Assembly: GCA_029945665.1 (NCBI GenBank)
Contig: JAQSCZ010000025.1
Location: 1-40,603 of the forward strand
Reading direction: 5' to 3'
DNA: 40,603 nucleotides
Origin: a bacterium
GTDB lineage: Bacteria > Bacteroidota > Bacteroidia > NS11-12g > UBA955
The position numbers and the translations under genes were made by a program. A model generated the notes under the pieces. The model searched no databases, was not told the DNA's origin, and worked only from the letters and a program-made list of their open reading frames with translations. Positions 30,715-40,547 of this stretch are shown one piece after another. Each line of letters starts with the position of its first letter. The stretch's first letter is position 1.

Positions 30715-32377
30715 TAATCTGTTACATATCATTACTTCGTTTTTCGTATACTCAGCAGCGAATCCAATCATTTTTACATCGATTTCCTTTTGGGTGTTTT
30801 TTACTTTTGTGTTTGCTGTATTTACAATCATTCATAAACAATACTCCCTGCGAAATATTTTTCTTTTTTTAATAAGCATTTTCTTTTACTATAAAACCAG
30901 CGGACTGTTTTTTTTACTACTCCTGTTCACTATCACCAATGAATTTTTTGTAGCCAAAGCGATCTATAAATCGGAGGATAAATTAAAACGAAAATTACTC
31001 ATTACTTACAGTGTTATTTTAAATATTGGTTTCCTTTCATATTTTAAATACGCCTATTTTTTTACAGATTCATTCAACAAAGTATTTCATACAAATAACC
31101 AAGTAGTGAATTACTTTTCTCAATGGAGTAATAGCTTTGCAGGCACTCATTTTGAAATAGACAAAATATTATTGCCCATTGGAATATCATTCTATACTTT
31201 TCAAATTTTAACTTACACCCTTGATGTATACAGAGGTAAATTAAAACCTTTGAATAATTTCTTTGACTTTGGATTTTACGCCTCATTTTTTCCTCAAATA
31301 TTATCAGGACCCATTGTTAAAGCGAGAGATTTCATACCGCAAATGAACAAACCATACCACTTGAATCAATATCAATTTGGTTTGGCTTTATTCATGATAT
31401 TAAATGGCTTGATAAAAAAAATGGTGGTCGGTGATTATATAGCGACTAATTTTATAGACCGAATTTTTGGCAATCCTTTATTATTTACAGGCGTAGAAAA
31501 TCTATTTGCAGTAATTGGCTATTCCTTGCAAGTATATCTTGATTTTTCGGGTTATACCGATATTGCCATTGGCATCGCATTATTGATGGGCTATCGATTA
31601 AATCGCAACTTTAATTCCCCCTACAAAGCTGAAAATACTGGAGATTTTTGGAAACGTTGGCATATTTCTTTGTCATCATGGCTGCAAGAAAACTTATACA
31701 TACCACTTGGCGGCAATCGAAAAGGGAGCATAGCTTCGTATATTATCATTAGTGTTCTTACAATATTCTTAGCCTTGTTACTCGATGCTATTTTAGTGCT
31801 TTGGATCGTTGGAGGCATTGCCTTGGTATTGGTTATACTTTCATACTATTCTCCTAAAGTAAAACACCAAGTAGATACGAATATAAATCTGATGATTACC
31901 ATGTTATTAGGTGGTTTATGGCACAACCCCACGGTTAATTTTTTAGTTTGGGGTGGCCTAAACGGGTTGGGTTTGATTATTTATAAATTTTGGAAAAAAA
32001 TTAGTCCTTATCAAAATCTCAAAACGCTTCCCATACATTTTTGGAAAGTATTTTCAACCTTTATGTTCATTACATTTACGCGTATTTTCTTTAGAGCCGA
32101 GGATATGACGCAAGCCAATGAAGTGATTCAAAAAATTGTTTACGACCTTAAAATTTCAATTGCTCCAGAAATAATCAGCAATTTTTGGGAGGTTTTTGCA
32201 CTTATGGCTCTGGGCTTCATTATCCATTGGTTGCCTTCGAATATAAAATGGCAATACCGCAAATTTTTCATTAAATCTCCAGCGGTTATCAAAGTAGTGA
32301 TTATTGTTTTATGCGTATTTTTCATTTTTCAAACCATGTCTAGCGAAATGAAACCTTTCATCTATTTCCAATTTTAG
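30707..32377 (+). CDS. MBOAT-family membrane O-acyltransferase, AlgI/DltB-like (556 aa)
   Basis: Polytopic membrane protein (about 11-12 hydrophobic segments) that should pass acyl groups across the inner membrane to the periplasmic SGNH partners. MBOAT landmarks: FNSPYKAENTGDFWKRWHISLSSWLQENLYIPLGGNRKG (about 302-342) and the catalytic His406 in LGGLWHNPTVNFLVWGGLNG. Overlaps the preceding SGNH gene by 8 nt. Last gene of the SGNH-SGNH-MBOAT operon. It has about 50 residues more than a typical AlgI, with a hydrophobic insertion near 345-385. Confidence 0.93.
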   Translation: MIDNLLHIITSFFVYSAANPIIFTSISFWVFFTFVFAVFTIIHKQYSLRNIFLFLISIFFYYKTSGLFFLLLLFTITNEFFVAKAIYKSEDKLKRKLLITYSVILNIGFLSYFKYAYFFTDSFNKVFHTNNQVVNYFSQWSNSFAGTHFEIDKILLPIGISFYTFQILTYTLDVYRGKLKPLNNFFDFGFYASFFPQILSGPIVKARDFIPQMNKPYHLNQYQFGLALFMILNGLIKKMVVGDYIATNFIDRIFGNPLLFTGVENLFAVIGYSLQVYLDFSGYTDIAIGIALLMGYRLNRNFNSPYKAENTGDFWKRWHISLSSWLQENLYIPLGGNRKGSIASYIIISVLTIFLALLLDAILVLWIVGGIALVLVILSYYSPKVKHQVDTNINLMITMLLGGLWHNPTVNFLVWGGLNGLGLIIYKFWKKISPYQNLKTLPIHFWKVFSTFMFITFTRIFFRAEDMTQANEVIQKIVYDLKISIAPEIISNFWEVFALMALGFIIHWLPSNIKWQYRKFFIKSPAVIKVVIIVLCVFFIFQTMSSEMKPFIYFQF

Positions 32378-32573
32378 GAAATAGTTCAAACCCTTTGTAC
32401 CTATGCCTTCGAGGACTTCTATTTTTGTCATTTTTTTTTGACATATGCAATAAAATTATAGTAAACATTGTTATATTCGCACTTTACACCTAATAATAAA
32501 GCCTATAGAATCTAGCATTTACACAAAAAATTTAGTATTGTCGTTTTCAAATAAAATAATTGTAGTGAATTCT

Positions 32574-35500
32574 ATGCAACGTATTCAGGGGCTTTGGGAT
32601 GCAAGGCTTCTTGTGCTTTTACTTTCTGCATTCGCTTTTCCTCTGTTTAGCATATCTGGGTACCAAAGGTCTGTTTCCTTTGGCTATATCCCTACAGATG
32701 AAGAACTCAGTGCCGATGTTTTAAAAAACAATAAAAAAACAATTCCAAGCACCGCAAAAAAAACAAAAGTTAATTCAGCCATTAAAAAAGTGGCGCCACA
32801 ATCTCCTTTCTTTTCGCCTCAAGATTCAACAAAAAATACAGGAAAAGACTCGCTAGTCCTAAAATATCCAGTCAAACAAAATACAGGCAGGGGCACCTCC
32901 GATTATCAAAACAACATAGACCTGAACGACCCTTCTGTTAAAACACTTGTTGAGTATAATACAAGCACTGGTATGTATGACGAATACCGTGTGGTGGCAG
33001 GCAAAAAAACCCTTACCCGGTCCTTAACAAAGGATGAGTATATGGAAGAAAGCGCCCGCGCAGAGCGAAAAAGATATTTCGAACAAAGAAGTAAAAGTAA
33101 TGCTGGTGGCAGTGGATACAACAACAACAAAAAAATTGATTTAATAAAAACCCCACCAGTCATCGATAAGATTTTTAGAGGTGGTTTGATTGATATTCGC
33201 CCTAGTGGGTCGGCAGAATTAACTTTTGGAGGCAATTTTAATACCGTTAGAAATCCGATGTTCAGCGCACGTCAGCAAAAAACTGGACAATTTAATTTTG
33301 ATCAAAAAATACAAATTAACGTTACCGGCAAAATTGGTAATGCCTTAAATCTTGGCATAAAATACGATACTGATGCAACCTTCGATTTTGACAATCAAAC
33401 CAAATTAGATTGGGTAGGTAAAGAAGATCAAATTGTTCAAAAAATAGAATTGGGAAATGTGAGTTTGCCTTTGAACGGTAGTTTAATTCAAGCTGGGCAA
33501 TCCCTATTTGGCATCAAGGCAGGCTTAAAATTTGGCCGATTAAAAGTAACTGCTATAGCTACTCAAAACAAAGGACAACGCACCGAAACAACGGTAAATG
33601 GTGGCGCTCAAATAACCAACTTCAATATTCAGGCTCACAACTACGACCAGAACAGACACTATTTCCTTTGTCAGCAATTTAAAGACAATTTTGATGTGGC
33701 GATGTCTAGTCTGCCATTAATATCTTCTGGCGTTGTTATTAATCGTGTAGAGGTTTGGGTAACCAACAGAAGTGGTAGTTATGATAACACACGCGATTTA
33801 TTGGCTTGTATGGACTTAGGTGAAAAAACGCCTTACAATAGCTCCATCACTACTGGTGCTAGTTTAGGTGCCGATAACAATTCAAATAATTTATATACTA
33901 CTTTACTTTCCTCTAATAATATCCGAACATCTAAGACCTGTTTAGATGAAATGAATAGATTACCTGGAACTCAAAATCTAAAACAAGGTCTAGATTATGA
34001 ATTATTGACTTACGCCAGACAATTGACCGAGCAGGAATTTAGTTTTAATTCTCGTTTGGGTTACATTTCCTTAAACTCATCTTTAAATAACGATGAGATA
34101 TTGGCGGTTGCTTTCGAATACACATTGAATGGCAAGGCGTATAAAGTTGGTGAATTTGCTTCTGAAATTGTCAGCGACAGAGCCAATAGCAAAGTATTAA
34201 TGGTAAAAATGCTGAAAGGCAACATCATTCGCACACGCCTACCAATGTGGGAATTGATGATGAAAAATATTTATTCTTTGGGTTCATTCAATATCAATAC
34301 TTCCGATCTAAAATTTGACATTATTTACAATGATGATCCTTCTGGGGCAGATTTAAATTACCTCCCTGTTAGCAATATTCCAGGCTTAAGCGATGGTATC
34401 CCCTTAATCCGTGTGATGAACATGGACCGTATCAACCGTCAGCAAGAAGCAAAACCCGATGGCGTTTTCGATGCCATTGATGGTATTACCTTCCAATCAC
34501 AACAAGGCCGTGTTATATTTCCAGTGTTGCAGCCATTTGGCAACCATCTAAGAAGCAAGTTCCCGCTATCCGACCCAATTGCAAACAAGTATGTTTTTGA
34601 TGCTTTGTACGACAGTACGAAATGGTTAGCCGAACAAGATGTCGTTCACAATAAATTCTTTTTAAAAGGAAGTTTCAAAGGAAATAGCAGCGCCGACATT
34701 TCTTTAAATGCACTGAATGTCCCCCAAGGCTCGGTAATTGTAACAGCCAATGGAACCAAGCTTACAGAGAATGTAGATTATACTGTCGATTACAATGCTG
34801 GAAAGGTTACCATTATCAATCAAGGCATCTTACAATCGGGGGCTATTATTAAAGTTTCAGCCGAAAGTAATAGCATGTTCAATATTCAACAAAAAACTTT
34901 GCTCGGTGCGCGATTCGATTACAATGCCCATAAGAAATTACTGTTAGGTGGCACAATCCTTCACATGTATGAACGCCCTTTAACACCTAAAACTAATATA
35001 GGGGATGAACCCCTGTTGAATACCATTATGGGTGCAGACTTTAGCTATGCATCGCCCTCTCAATTGCTCACAAAATTAGTCGATAAACTGCCATTTATAG
35101 AAACTAAAGTACTCAGTAAATTAACCGCACAAGGCGAGTATGCGCGTATTTTTCCGGGTAAAGCTAAGGGACAAAATAACACCCGTGGTGTAAGTTATTT
35201 GGATGACTTCGAGGGCGCAGAAACTACCTTCGATTTAAAATTAAGTTCAAATTGGAAAATGGCCAGTTTGCCACAATATCAAAAAGATTTATTCCCTGAA
35301 TGGGACTTAGCATTACAAAACAAGCGTCCTTGGGGCTTTCAAAGAGCGCGTTTGGCCTGGTACACCATCGATCCTACTTTTTACAGAAACGACCCATACA
35401 CGCCTACACACATTAAAAACGATGTGCAAATGCAGAGCAATCACTACATGAGAGAAGTATTGGTTACCGAAGTATTCCCCAATAAACAAATTCAGCAAGG

Positions 35501-38500
35501 CGCTCCTTCGATATTACCTACACTCGACATGGCCTATTTTCCTCAAGAAAAAGGCATGTATAATTATGATACTGCTAATTTAAATCCAGATGGTACTTTT
35601 AAAACGCCTTCAAAATCATGGGGCGGTATAATGCGCAGAATTGAGAGCAACGACTTTGAAGCAGCCAATATTGATTACATAGAAATTTGGATGATGGATC
35701 CCTTTCGTTACAATACAACCGGTTCAAATAAAGGTCAGTTGTACATTGACCTAGGAAACGTTAGTGAGGATATTTTACCTGATAGAAGAAAAGCATTTGA
35801 AAATGGATTTAATGCCAAAGGGTTGCATACCGACGAAGATGAATCTAGTTTTGGTAAAGTGCCGCTGCTTCCTCAAATTAATAATGCATTTGACAATGAA
35901 CCGACCTCTCGACAATTTCAAGATTTAGGGTTAGATGGTATGAATGACGAAGATGAGCGTTTATTTTACAAATCATACCTCGAAAAACTTGACTCAATGT
36001 ATGGCAAAACATCAAAAATCTACCAAGATGCTTTGGCCGACCCTTCCAATGATAATTATTTGCACAACAGGGAACCTAGCTATGATGGACAATTGGCAAA
36101 TATTATCGACCGTTACAAACGTTATAATTCTTTAGAAGGCAATTCAACCCTTAATAAATTTGCTGATGGTTCGCCTAAGTCGGCCACCAACGTGCCAGAC
36201 AACGAGGATATCAATAGTGACTTTACCATGAATCAATCGGAAGATTATTTTCAATATCAAATTGCATTAAGTCCAAGCGATTTAGAGATAGGCAAAGGCT
36301 TTGTAACCGATATATCCGAAGTAGATAAATTACTAAAAAACGGAAAAACGGAAAAAATAAAATGGATCCAAATTAAAGTACCGATTCGCCAATACACCAA
36401 ATCGGTGGGTAGCATTTCAGATTTCAAGTCGATTCGTTTTATGCGCATGTACATGAAAGGATTTGACAGTGCAACAATTTTGAGATTTGCTCAATTACAA
36501 TTGGTGAGAGCCGATTGGCGCAGATACACCCAATCCTTAAACACACCTGGTGCAGTAGTTCCTATCGACCCTACAGACAATACCACTTTTGTTGTTTCTA
36601 CAGTTAATATCGAAGAAAACGGCAAACGCTCACCTATTCGATACACCATGCCTCCGGGTATTAACCGTGTGCAAGATCCTACTTCGCAAAACGTGGTAAA
36701 ACAAAACGAACAGTCACTTTCTTTAAGAGTTTGCAACCTAAAAGCTGGCGATTCAAGGGCTGCCTATAAAACAACCAACTCGGATATTAGAAACTACAAG
36801 AACATGAAAATGTTTGTGCACGCCGAAGGTAAAAATTTAAAAGATGGCGATATTTCTGGTTTCATAAGAATAGGCACTGATTTAATAAACAACTACTACG
36901 AATATGAAATACCACTCAGAATTACAGCAGATGGTACTTATGCGCCCGACCAAATATGGAAAGTAGAAAATGAATTTGATTTTGCTTTGTCAGATTTATT
37001 TAATTCAAAAGATTTGCGATCTAACGCGCTTGTGCCGCTTAATAGGCCTTTCTCCTACCTCAACGCAAAAGGGCACAAAATAACAGTTCTAGGGTTACCA
37101 GATTTAAGCAATGTGCGTGTCATGATGTTGGGTATTCGCAATAACACCGATGTGTCACAATGTGGCGAAGTATGGTTCAATGAATTAAGAGTAACAGATA
37201 TTTCGAACAAAGGCGGCTGGGCAACTACTGGCCGGGTGGTAGCGCAAATGGCAGACTTCGCAACACTTTCTGCTTCGGGCAATATTTCTACCATTGGTTT
37301 TGGTGGCGTAGATAAGCGTTTAAATGAAAGAAATCTGAGCAATAATTATCAATACGATTTATCATCTAGTTTTGAATTGGGTAAGTTCTTCCCTCAAAAA
37401 GCGGGTGTAAATATTCCATTATTTATTGGTTACAGTGGTACAATTAGTCGACCTAAATTCAACCCACTGAATCCAGATGTTGAATTAAAAGATGCTGTTT
37501 CGCGACTCAGTCCAGATGCGGCAAAAGCCATTATCAAATCGGCCGAGGATTACAACAGCCGATACAGTTTTAACTTAACCAACGTTAGGGTTAATAGAAC
37601 CGGAACAGGTAAATTAATGCCTTGGAATATTTCAAATTTCAATATGACTTATTCCTATATTTTATTGAGGAAAAGAAATATTCAAATAGAAGATAATTTT
37701 AGCAAAACTTACTACGGTAGTATCGGTTATAATTATGCCCCTAAAATAAAATATTGGGAACCGTTTAAATTTATAAGGAGTAAAAAATTAAACATCATTC
37801 GTGATATAAATTTAAATTATAAACCACAGAACATATCTGTTAGAATGGATGCCAACCGTTATTATTCTGAGACTCAAAACAGAAACAATGATGTGTTCAA
37901 GCAAATAACACCGCGACTATACGACAAAAACTTTACGCTACTGCGCAATTATAATGTTAATTTCCCCTTAACAAAATCACTGAAACTGGATTATACCGCA
38001 ACCGTGAACGCCCGTGTGCAAGAGCCTTTTGGACAATTGAATTCTGAGGCAAAGAAAGATTCTGTGAGAGAACAATTTTTTGCTTTAGGTAAAATGAGTA
38101 GCTATACCCAAACAGCTAATTTCAATTATACCTTGCCGTTCCAGAAAGTAGGTTTCTTAAATTGGATCAACACATCTGTTAAATATGGCACAAACTATGG
38201 CTGGCAGCAAGCACCTCCTTCCGTTACCTCTTTAGGAAATATCATACAAAACAGCCGCGAAATTGCCGTTAATTCGCAATTCAATATGATGAGTTTATAC
38301 AACAAAGTACCGTTCTTAAAACGTATAAACCAAGGCACTAAAAAGAAACCATCTGCCAAATCAAAAGCCACAGAGAAAAAAGGTGCTGACAAAGGCAACG
38401 TTGCGAAAACAGAAACTGAAGAAGAAAAACCTGGCGCTAAAAAGAAGAAGGAGAAACAACAATTTGGTACCAATTTCTTTAAAATGCTAATGATGCTTAA

Positions 38501-39836
38501 GAATGTAAGCATTACCTATAATCAAAAAGATGGAACAGTATTACCTGGTTTTAATTATCAAATTGATTATTTCGGACAGAATTTTGCTCACAACGCACCA
38601 GGTATGGAATTCATACTGGGCAGTCAAAATAAAAACAACCGCTATAATTTGGCAGAACAAGGCGCTCTAACCAATGATTCGCGTTTAAATAATCTATTCC
38701 TTCAAAACTCAATAAAGAGCTTGCAAGGAAATGCTACCATTGAACCATTCAAAGACTTTAAGATTCAGGTTAATTTCAGTCAGAACCGCTCCAATAATTT
38801 GCAATCACTTTTTAGATTCGATACGGCTACCCGAGATTGGAAAGATTTGCAAGTGACTGAAACTGGTAACTTCACACAATCTGGTATTTTTATACGTACT
38901 GCCTTCGACAAACAAGGACCTGCCAACAATTGGGAAAGTACAACGTTCGACCTTTTTGAAAATTCAAGAACAACTATTTCTAAAAGAATGGCCGCAGAAG
39001 ATAGCAGAATTGTAGATAAAAATAAATTCGACGATACATTTAAAGGCTACCATTCTGGTTACGGACCGACCTCGCAAGGTGTATTGATTCCATCATTTAT
39101 TGCAGCCTATACGGGTGTTAATCAAAGCAAGGTATCTTTAAGTCCTTTCCCTAAATTGCCTTTGCCTAACTGGAATATCAATTACAATGGCTTAACTAAA
39201 ATAAAATCTATTGGCAAACGATTCTCAAATATTACCTTACAACACCGTTATCAAGGCACTTATACTGTAGGAAGTTTTACAAGTAATTTGCAATACAATC
39301 CTGATACTACGCCAGTCGTCGGGAAGGATTTAATTAGTAAATACAATATTACAAACATTACAATTCGAGAATCGTTTAGTCCCTTAATTGGTATTGATGT
39401 GACGACTAAATCGGGGGTTACAGGTGGATTTAAAATGGGCAGAACCAGGAATGTAACACTGCTTGTACCAAACTCAACGGTTACCGAAAACAATATCAAA
39501 GACTATACTTTCAACATGGGATATAGAACCAACGGTGTTAAACTTCCAATTAAATTCAATGGCAAGAAAGCTTATTTGGCCAATGATTTAGCCATGACCT
39601 TAGAGATAACAGTTCAGAACAATGTGAACATTGTACGCAGGGTCGATCAAAACACAAACACCCCAACAGGTGGTCAGCGCGTGGTGCAAATTCGTCCTAA
39701 TATTACTTACATGGTTAATACAAATGTGAATTTACAAATTTTCTACGATCGACGTTCTTCAAAACCATTTGCTTCCAACACTTTCCCAACGGCTTTAACA
39801 ACCTTTGGTGTTAAATTGAGATATACTATACAATAG
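32574..39836 (+). CDS. sprA: SprA/Sov, T9SS outer-membrane translocon (2,420 aa)
   Basis: Giant outer-membrane beta barrel that is the protein-conducting channel of the type IX secretion system; also needed for gliding in motile relatives. Start chosen at ATG 32574 (MQRIQGLWDARLLVLLLSAFAFPLFS, a signal peptide); an in-frame TTG at 32538 would add 12 residues. Typical SprA stretches are present, e.g. GGLIDIRPSGSAELTFGGNFN, YLDDFEGAET, EYEIPLRI, and the C-terminal strand NTFPTALTTFGVKLRYTIQ. Length agrees with the family (about 2,400). A 40-residue Lys/Glu/Ala-rich segment at about 1922-1962 interrupts the barrel. Single gene, terminator at 39870-39898. Confidence 0.97.
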   Translation: MQRIQGLWDARLLVLLLSAFAFPLFSISGYQRSVSFGYIPTDEELSADVLKNNKKTIPSTAKKTKVNSAIKKVAPQSPFFSPQDSTKNTGKDSLVLKYPVKQNTGRGTSDYQNNIDLNDPSVKTLVEYNTSTGMYDEYRVVAGKKTLTRSLTKDEYMEESARAERKRYFEQRSKSNAGGSGYNNNKKIDLIKTPPVIDKIFRGGLIDIRPSGSAELTFGGNFNTVRNPMFSARQQKTGQFNFDQKIQINVTGKIGNALNLGIKYDTDATFDFDNQTKLDWVGKEDQIVQKIELGNVSLPLNGSLIQAGQSLFGIKAGLKFGRLKVTAIATQNKGQRTETTVNGGAQITNFNIQAHNYDQNRHYFLCQQFKDNFDVAMSSLPLISSGVVINRVEVWVTNRSGSYDNTRDLLACMDLGEKTPYNSSITTGASLGADNNSNNLYTTLLSSNNIRTSKTCLDEMNRLPGTQNLKQGLDYELLTYARQLTEQEFSFNSRLGYISLNSSLNNDEILAVAFEYTLNGKAYKVGEFASEIVSDRANSKVLMVKMLKGNIIRTRLPMWELMMKNIYSLGSFNINTSDLKFDIIYNDDPSGADLNYLPVSNIPGLSDGIPLIRVMNMDRINRQQEAKPDGVFDAIDGITFQSQQGRVIFPVLQPFGNHLRSKFPLSDPIANKYVFDALYDSTKWLAEQDVVHNKFFLKGSFKGNSSADISLNALNVPQGSVIVTANGTKLTENVDYTVDYNAGKVTIINQGILQSGAIIKVSAESNSMFNIQQKTLLGARFDYNAHKKLLLGGTILHMYERPLTPKTNIGDEPLLNTIMGADFSYASPSQLLTKLVDKLPFIETKVLSKLTAQGEYARIFPGKAKGQNNTRGVSYLDDFEGAETTFDLKLSSNWKMASLPQYQKDLFPEWDLALQNKRPWGFQRARLAWYTIDPTFYRNDPYTPTHIKNDVQMQSNHYMREVLVTEVFPNKQIQQGAPSILPTLDMAYFPQEKGMYNYDTANLNPDGTFKTPSKSWGGIMRRIESNDFEAANIDYIEIWMMDPFRYNTTGSNKGQLYIDLGNVSEDILPDRRKAFENGFNAKGLHTDEDESSFGKVPLLPQINNAFDNEPTSRQFQDLGLDGMNDEDERLFYKSYLEKLDSMYGKTSKIYQDALADPSNDNYLHNREPSYDGQLANIIDRYKRYNSLEGNSTLNKFADGSPKSATNVPDNEDINSDFTMNQSEDYFQYQIALSPSDLEIGKGFVTDISEVDKLLKNGKTEKIKWIQIKVPIRQYTKSVGSISDFKSIRFMRMYMKGFDSATILRFAQLQLVRADWRRYTQSLNTPGAVVPIDPTDNTTFVVSTVNIEENGKRSPIRYTMPPGINRVQDPTSQNVVKQNEQSLSLRVCNLKAGDSRAAYKTTNSDIRNYKNMKMFVHAEGKNLKDGDISGFIRIGTDLINNYYEYEIPLRITADGTYAPDQIWKVENEFDFALSDLFNSKDLRSNALVPLNRPFSYLNAKGHKITVLGLPDLSNVRVMMLGIRNNTDVSQCGEVWFNELRVTDISNKGGWATTGRVVAQMADFATLSASGNISTIGFGGVDKRLNERNLSNNYQYDLSSSFELGKFFPQKAGVNIPLFIGYSGTISRPKFNPLNPDVELKDAVSRLSPDAAKAIIKSAEDYNSRYSFNLTNVRVNRTGTGKLMPWNISNFNMTYSYILLRKRNIQIEDNFSKTYYGSIGYNYAPKIKYWEPFKFIRSKKLNIIRDINLNYKPQNISVRMDANRYYSETQNRNNDVFKQITPRLYDKNFTLLRNYNVNFPLTKSLKLDYTATVNARVQEPFGQLNSEAKKDSVREQFFALGKMSSYTQTANFNYTLPFQKVGFLNWINTSVKYGTNYGWQQAPPSVTSLGNIIQNSREIAVNSQFNMMSLYNKVPFLKRINQGTKKKPSAKSKATEKKGADKGNVAKTETEEEKPGAKKKKEKQQFGTNFFKMLMMLKNVSITYNQKDGTVLPGFNYQIDYFGQNFAHNAPGMEFILGSQNKNNRYNLAEQGALTNDSRLNNLFLQNSIKSLQGNATIEPFKDFKIQVNFSQNRSNNLQSLFRFDTATRDWKDLQVTETGNFTQSGIFIRTAFDKQGPANNWESTTFDLFENSRTTISKRMAAEDSRIVDKNKFDDTFKGYHSGYGPTSQGVLIPSFIAAYTGVNQSKVSLSPFPKLPLPNWNINYNGLTKIKSIGKRFSNITLQHRYQGTYTVGSFTSNLQYNPDTTPVVGKDLISKYNITNITIRESFSPLIGIDVTTKSGVTGGFKMGRTRNVTLLVPNSTVTENNIKDYTFNMGYRTNGVKLPIKFNGKKAYLANDLAMTLEITVQNNVNIVRRVDQNTNTPTGGQRVVQIRPNITYMVNTNVNLQIFYDRRSSKPFASNTFPTALTTFGVKLRYTIQ

Positions 39837-39869
39837 CCTATAATTAAAAAAGTGACTCTTAATAATAAA

Positions 39870-39898
39870 AGCTCAACCGTTTAAGTTGGGCTATTTTT
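39870..39898 (+). terminator. Rho-independent terminator of sprA
   Basis: Stem AGCTCAAC (39870-39877) with GTTGGGCT (39885-39892, one G-T pair), 7-nt loop, then A and a T run. 33 nt after the sprA stop. Confidence 0.85.
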
Positions 39899-39952
39899 TA
39901 ATTCATTTTTTTTCAATTGATAAAAGAACAAAGAATAGGTAGGCTTATGATT

Positions 39953-39984
39953 TTTGTTTTCATCCCAAAAAAATCGTAACTTTG
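39953..39984 (+). promoter_or_regulatory. Predicted promoter of the YkuK-like gene
   Basis: TTTG (39953-39956), 20 nt, TAACTTTG (39977-39984): full match to the Bacteroidota -33/-7 pattern. Predicted start near 39990, leader about 80 nt. Confidence 0.75.
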
Positions 39985-40069
39985 GGATAAGTTGTGCTTA
40001 AATATAATATCTACTTAAGAATTCAATCACACTTAAAATCGAAAATTTGTAAAACCCCGTATAAATAAT

Positions 40070-40543
40070 ATGCCTTGGAGAAAATTAGATGGAACAGAAA
40101 TCTTAATTCCCATTATGGACGAAGTAGAAAACGTCATAAGAAAAGAGGAATTAAAAGGGAGCCGATTGAAAGTATGCATTGGCACCGATAGTCAGGTAAA
40201 ACACAATATTGTTGAGTTTGCAACTGCTGTTGTGTTTATCCGCGAGAAAAGCGGTGGCTTTATGTACTTCAATAATTTTATTACTAAAAATCATTTCTCT
40301 ATCAAAGAGCGCATGATACACGAGGTAAGTAAATCGATTGAAATTGCCTACGCTTTGTGCCCCATTTTCGATGCGCATAAGATAGAATTAGAAGTACATG
40401 CTGATATTAATACCGACCCACAATTCAAAAGCAACGATGCTTTAAAAGAAGCCATGGGATATATCATTGGTATGGGTTACACGTTCAAAGCAAAACCCGA
40501 AGCTTTTGCAAGCAGTTGCTGCGCCAATAAGGTGGTGCAATAA
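40070..40543 (+). CDS. YkuK-family ribonuclease H-like protein (157 aa)
   Basis: RNase H-like fold protein of the YkuK family. N-terminal LKVCIGTDSQVKHNIVEFATAVVFI (about 33-57) carries the first acidic residue (Asp of GTDSQ), and ELEVHADINTDPQFKSND (about 107-124) the later Asp residues. The C-terminal MGYIIGMGYTFKAKPEAFASS is typical of the family. Function is not established; a nuclease or nucleic-acid role is inferred from the fold. Length is near the family's. It ends 4 bp from a convergent gene at the window edge. Confidence 0.85.
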   Translation: MPWRKLDGTEILIPIMDEVENVIRKEELKGSRLKVCIGTDSQVKHNIVEFATAVVFIREKSGGFMYFNNFITKNHFSIKERMIHEVSKSIEIAYALCPIFDAHKIELEVHADINTDPQFKSNDALKEAMGYIIGMGYTFKAKPEAFASSCCANKVVQ

Positions 40544-40547
40544 AAGA

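Noticed and set aside
32426-32443. TGTCA and TGACA half-sites upstream of sprA, resembling the block's operator
   Set aside because: The spacer is 8 T residues, not 6 nt, the core does not match, and no TAnnTTTG lies 21 bp away. More likely a chance feature of a T-rich tract.
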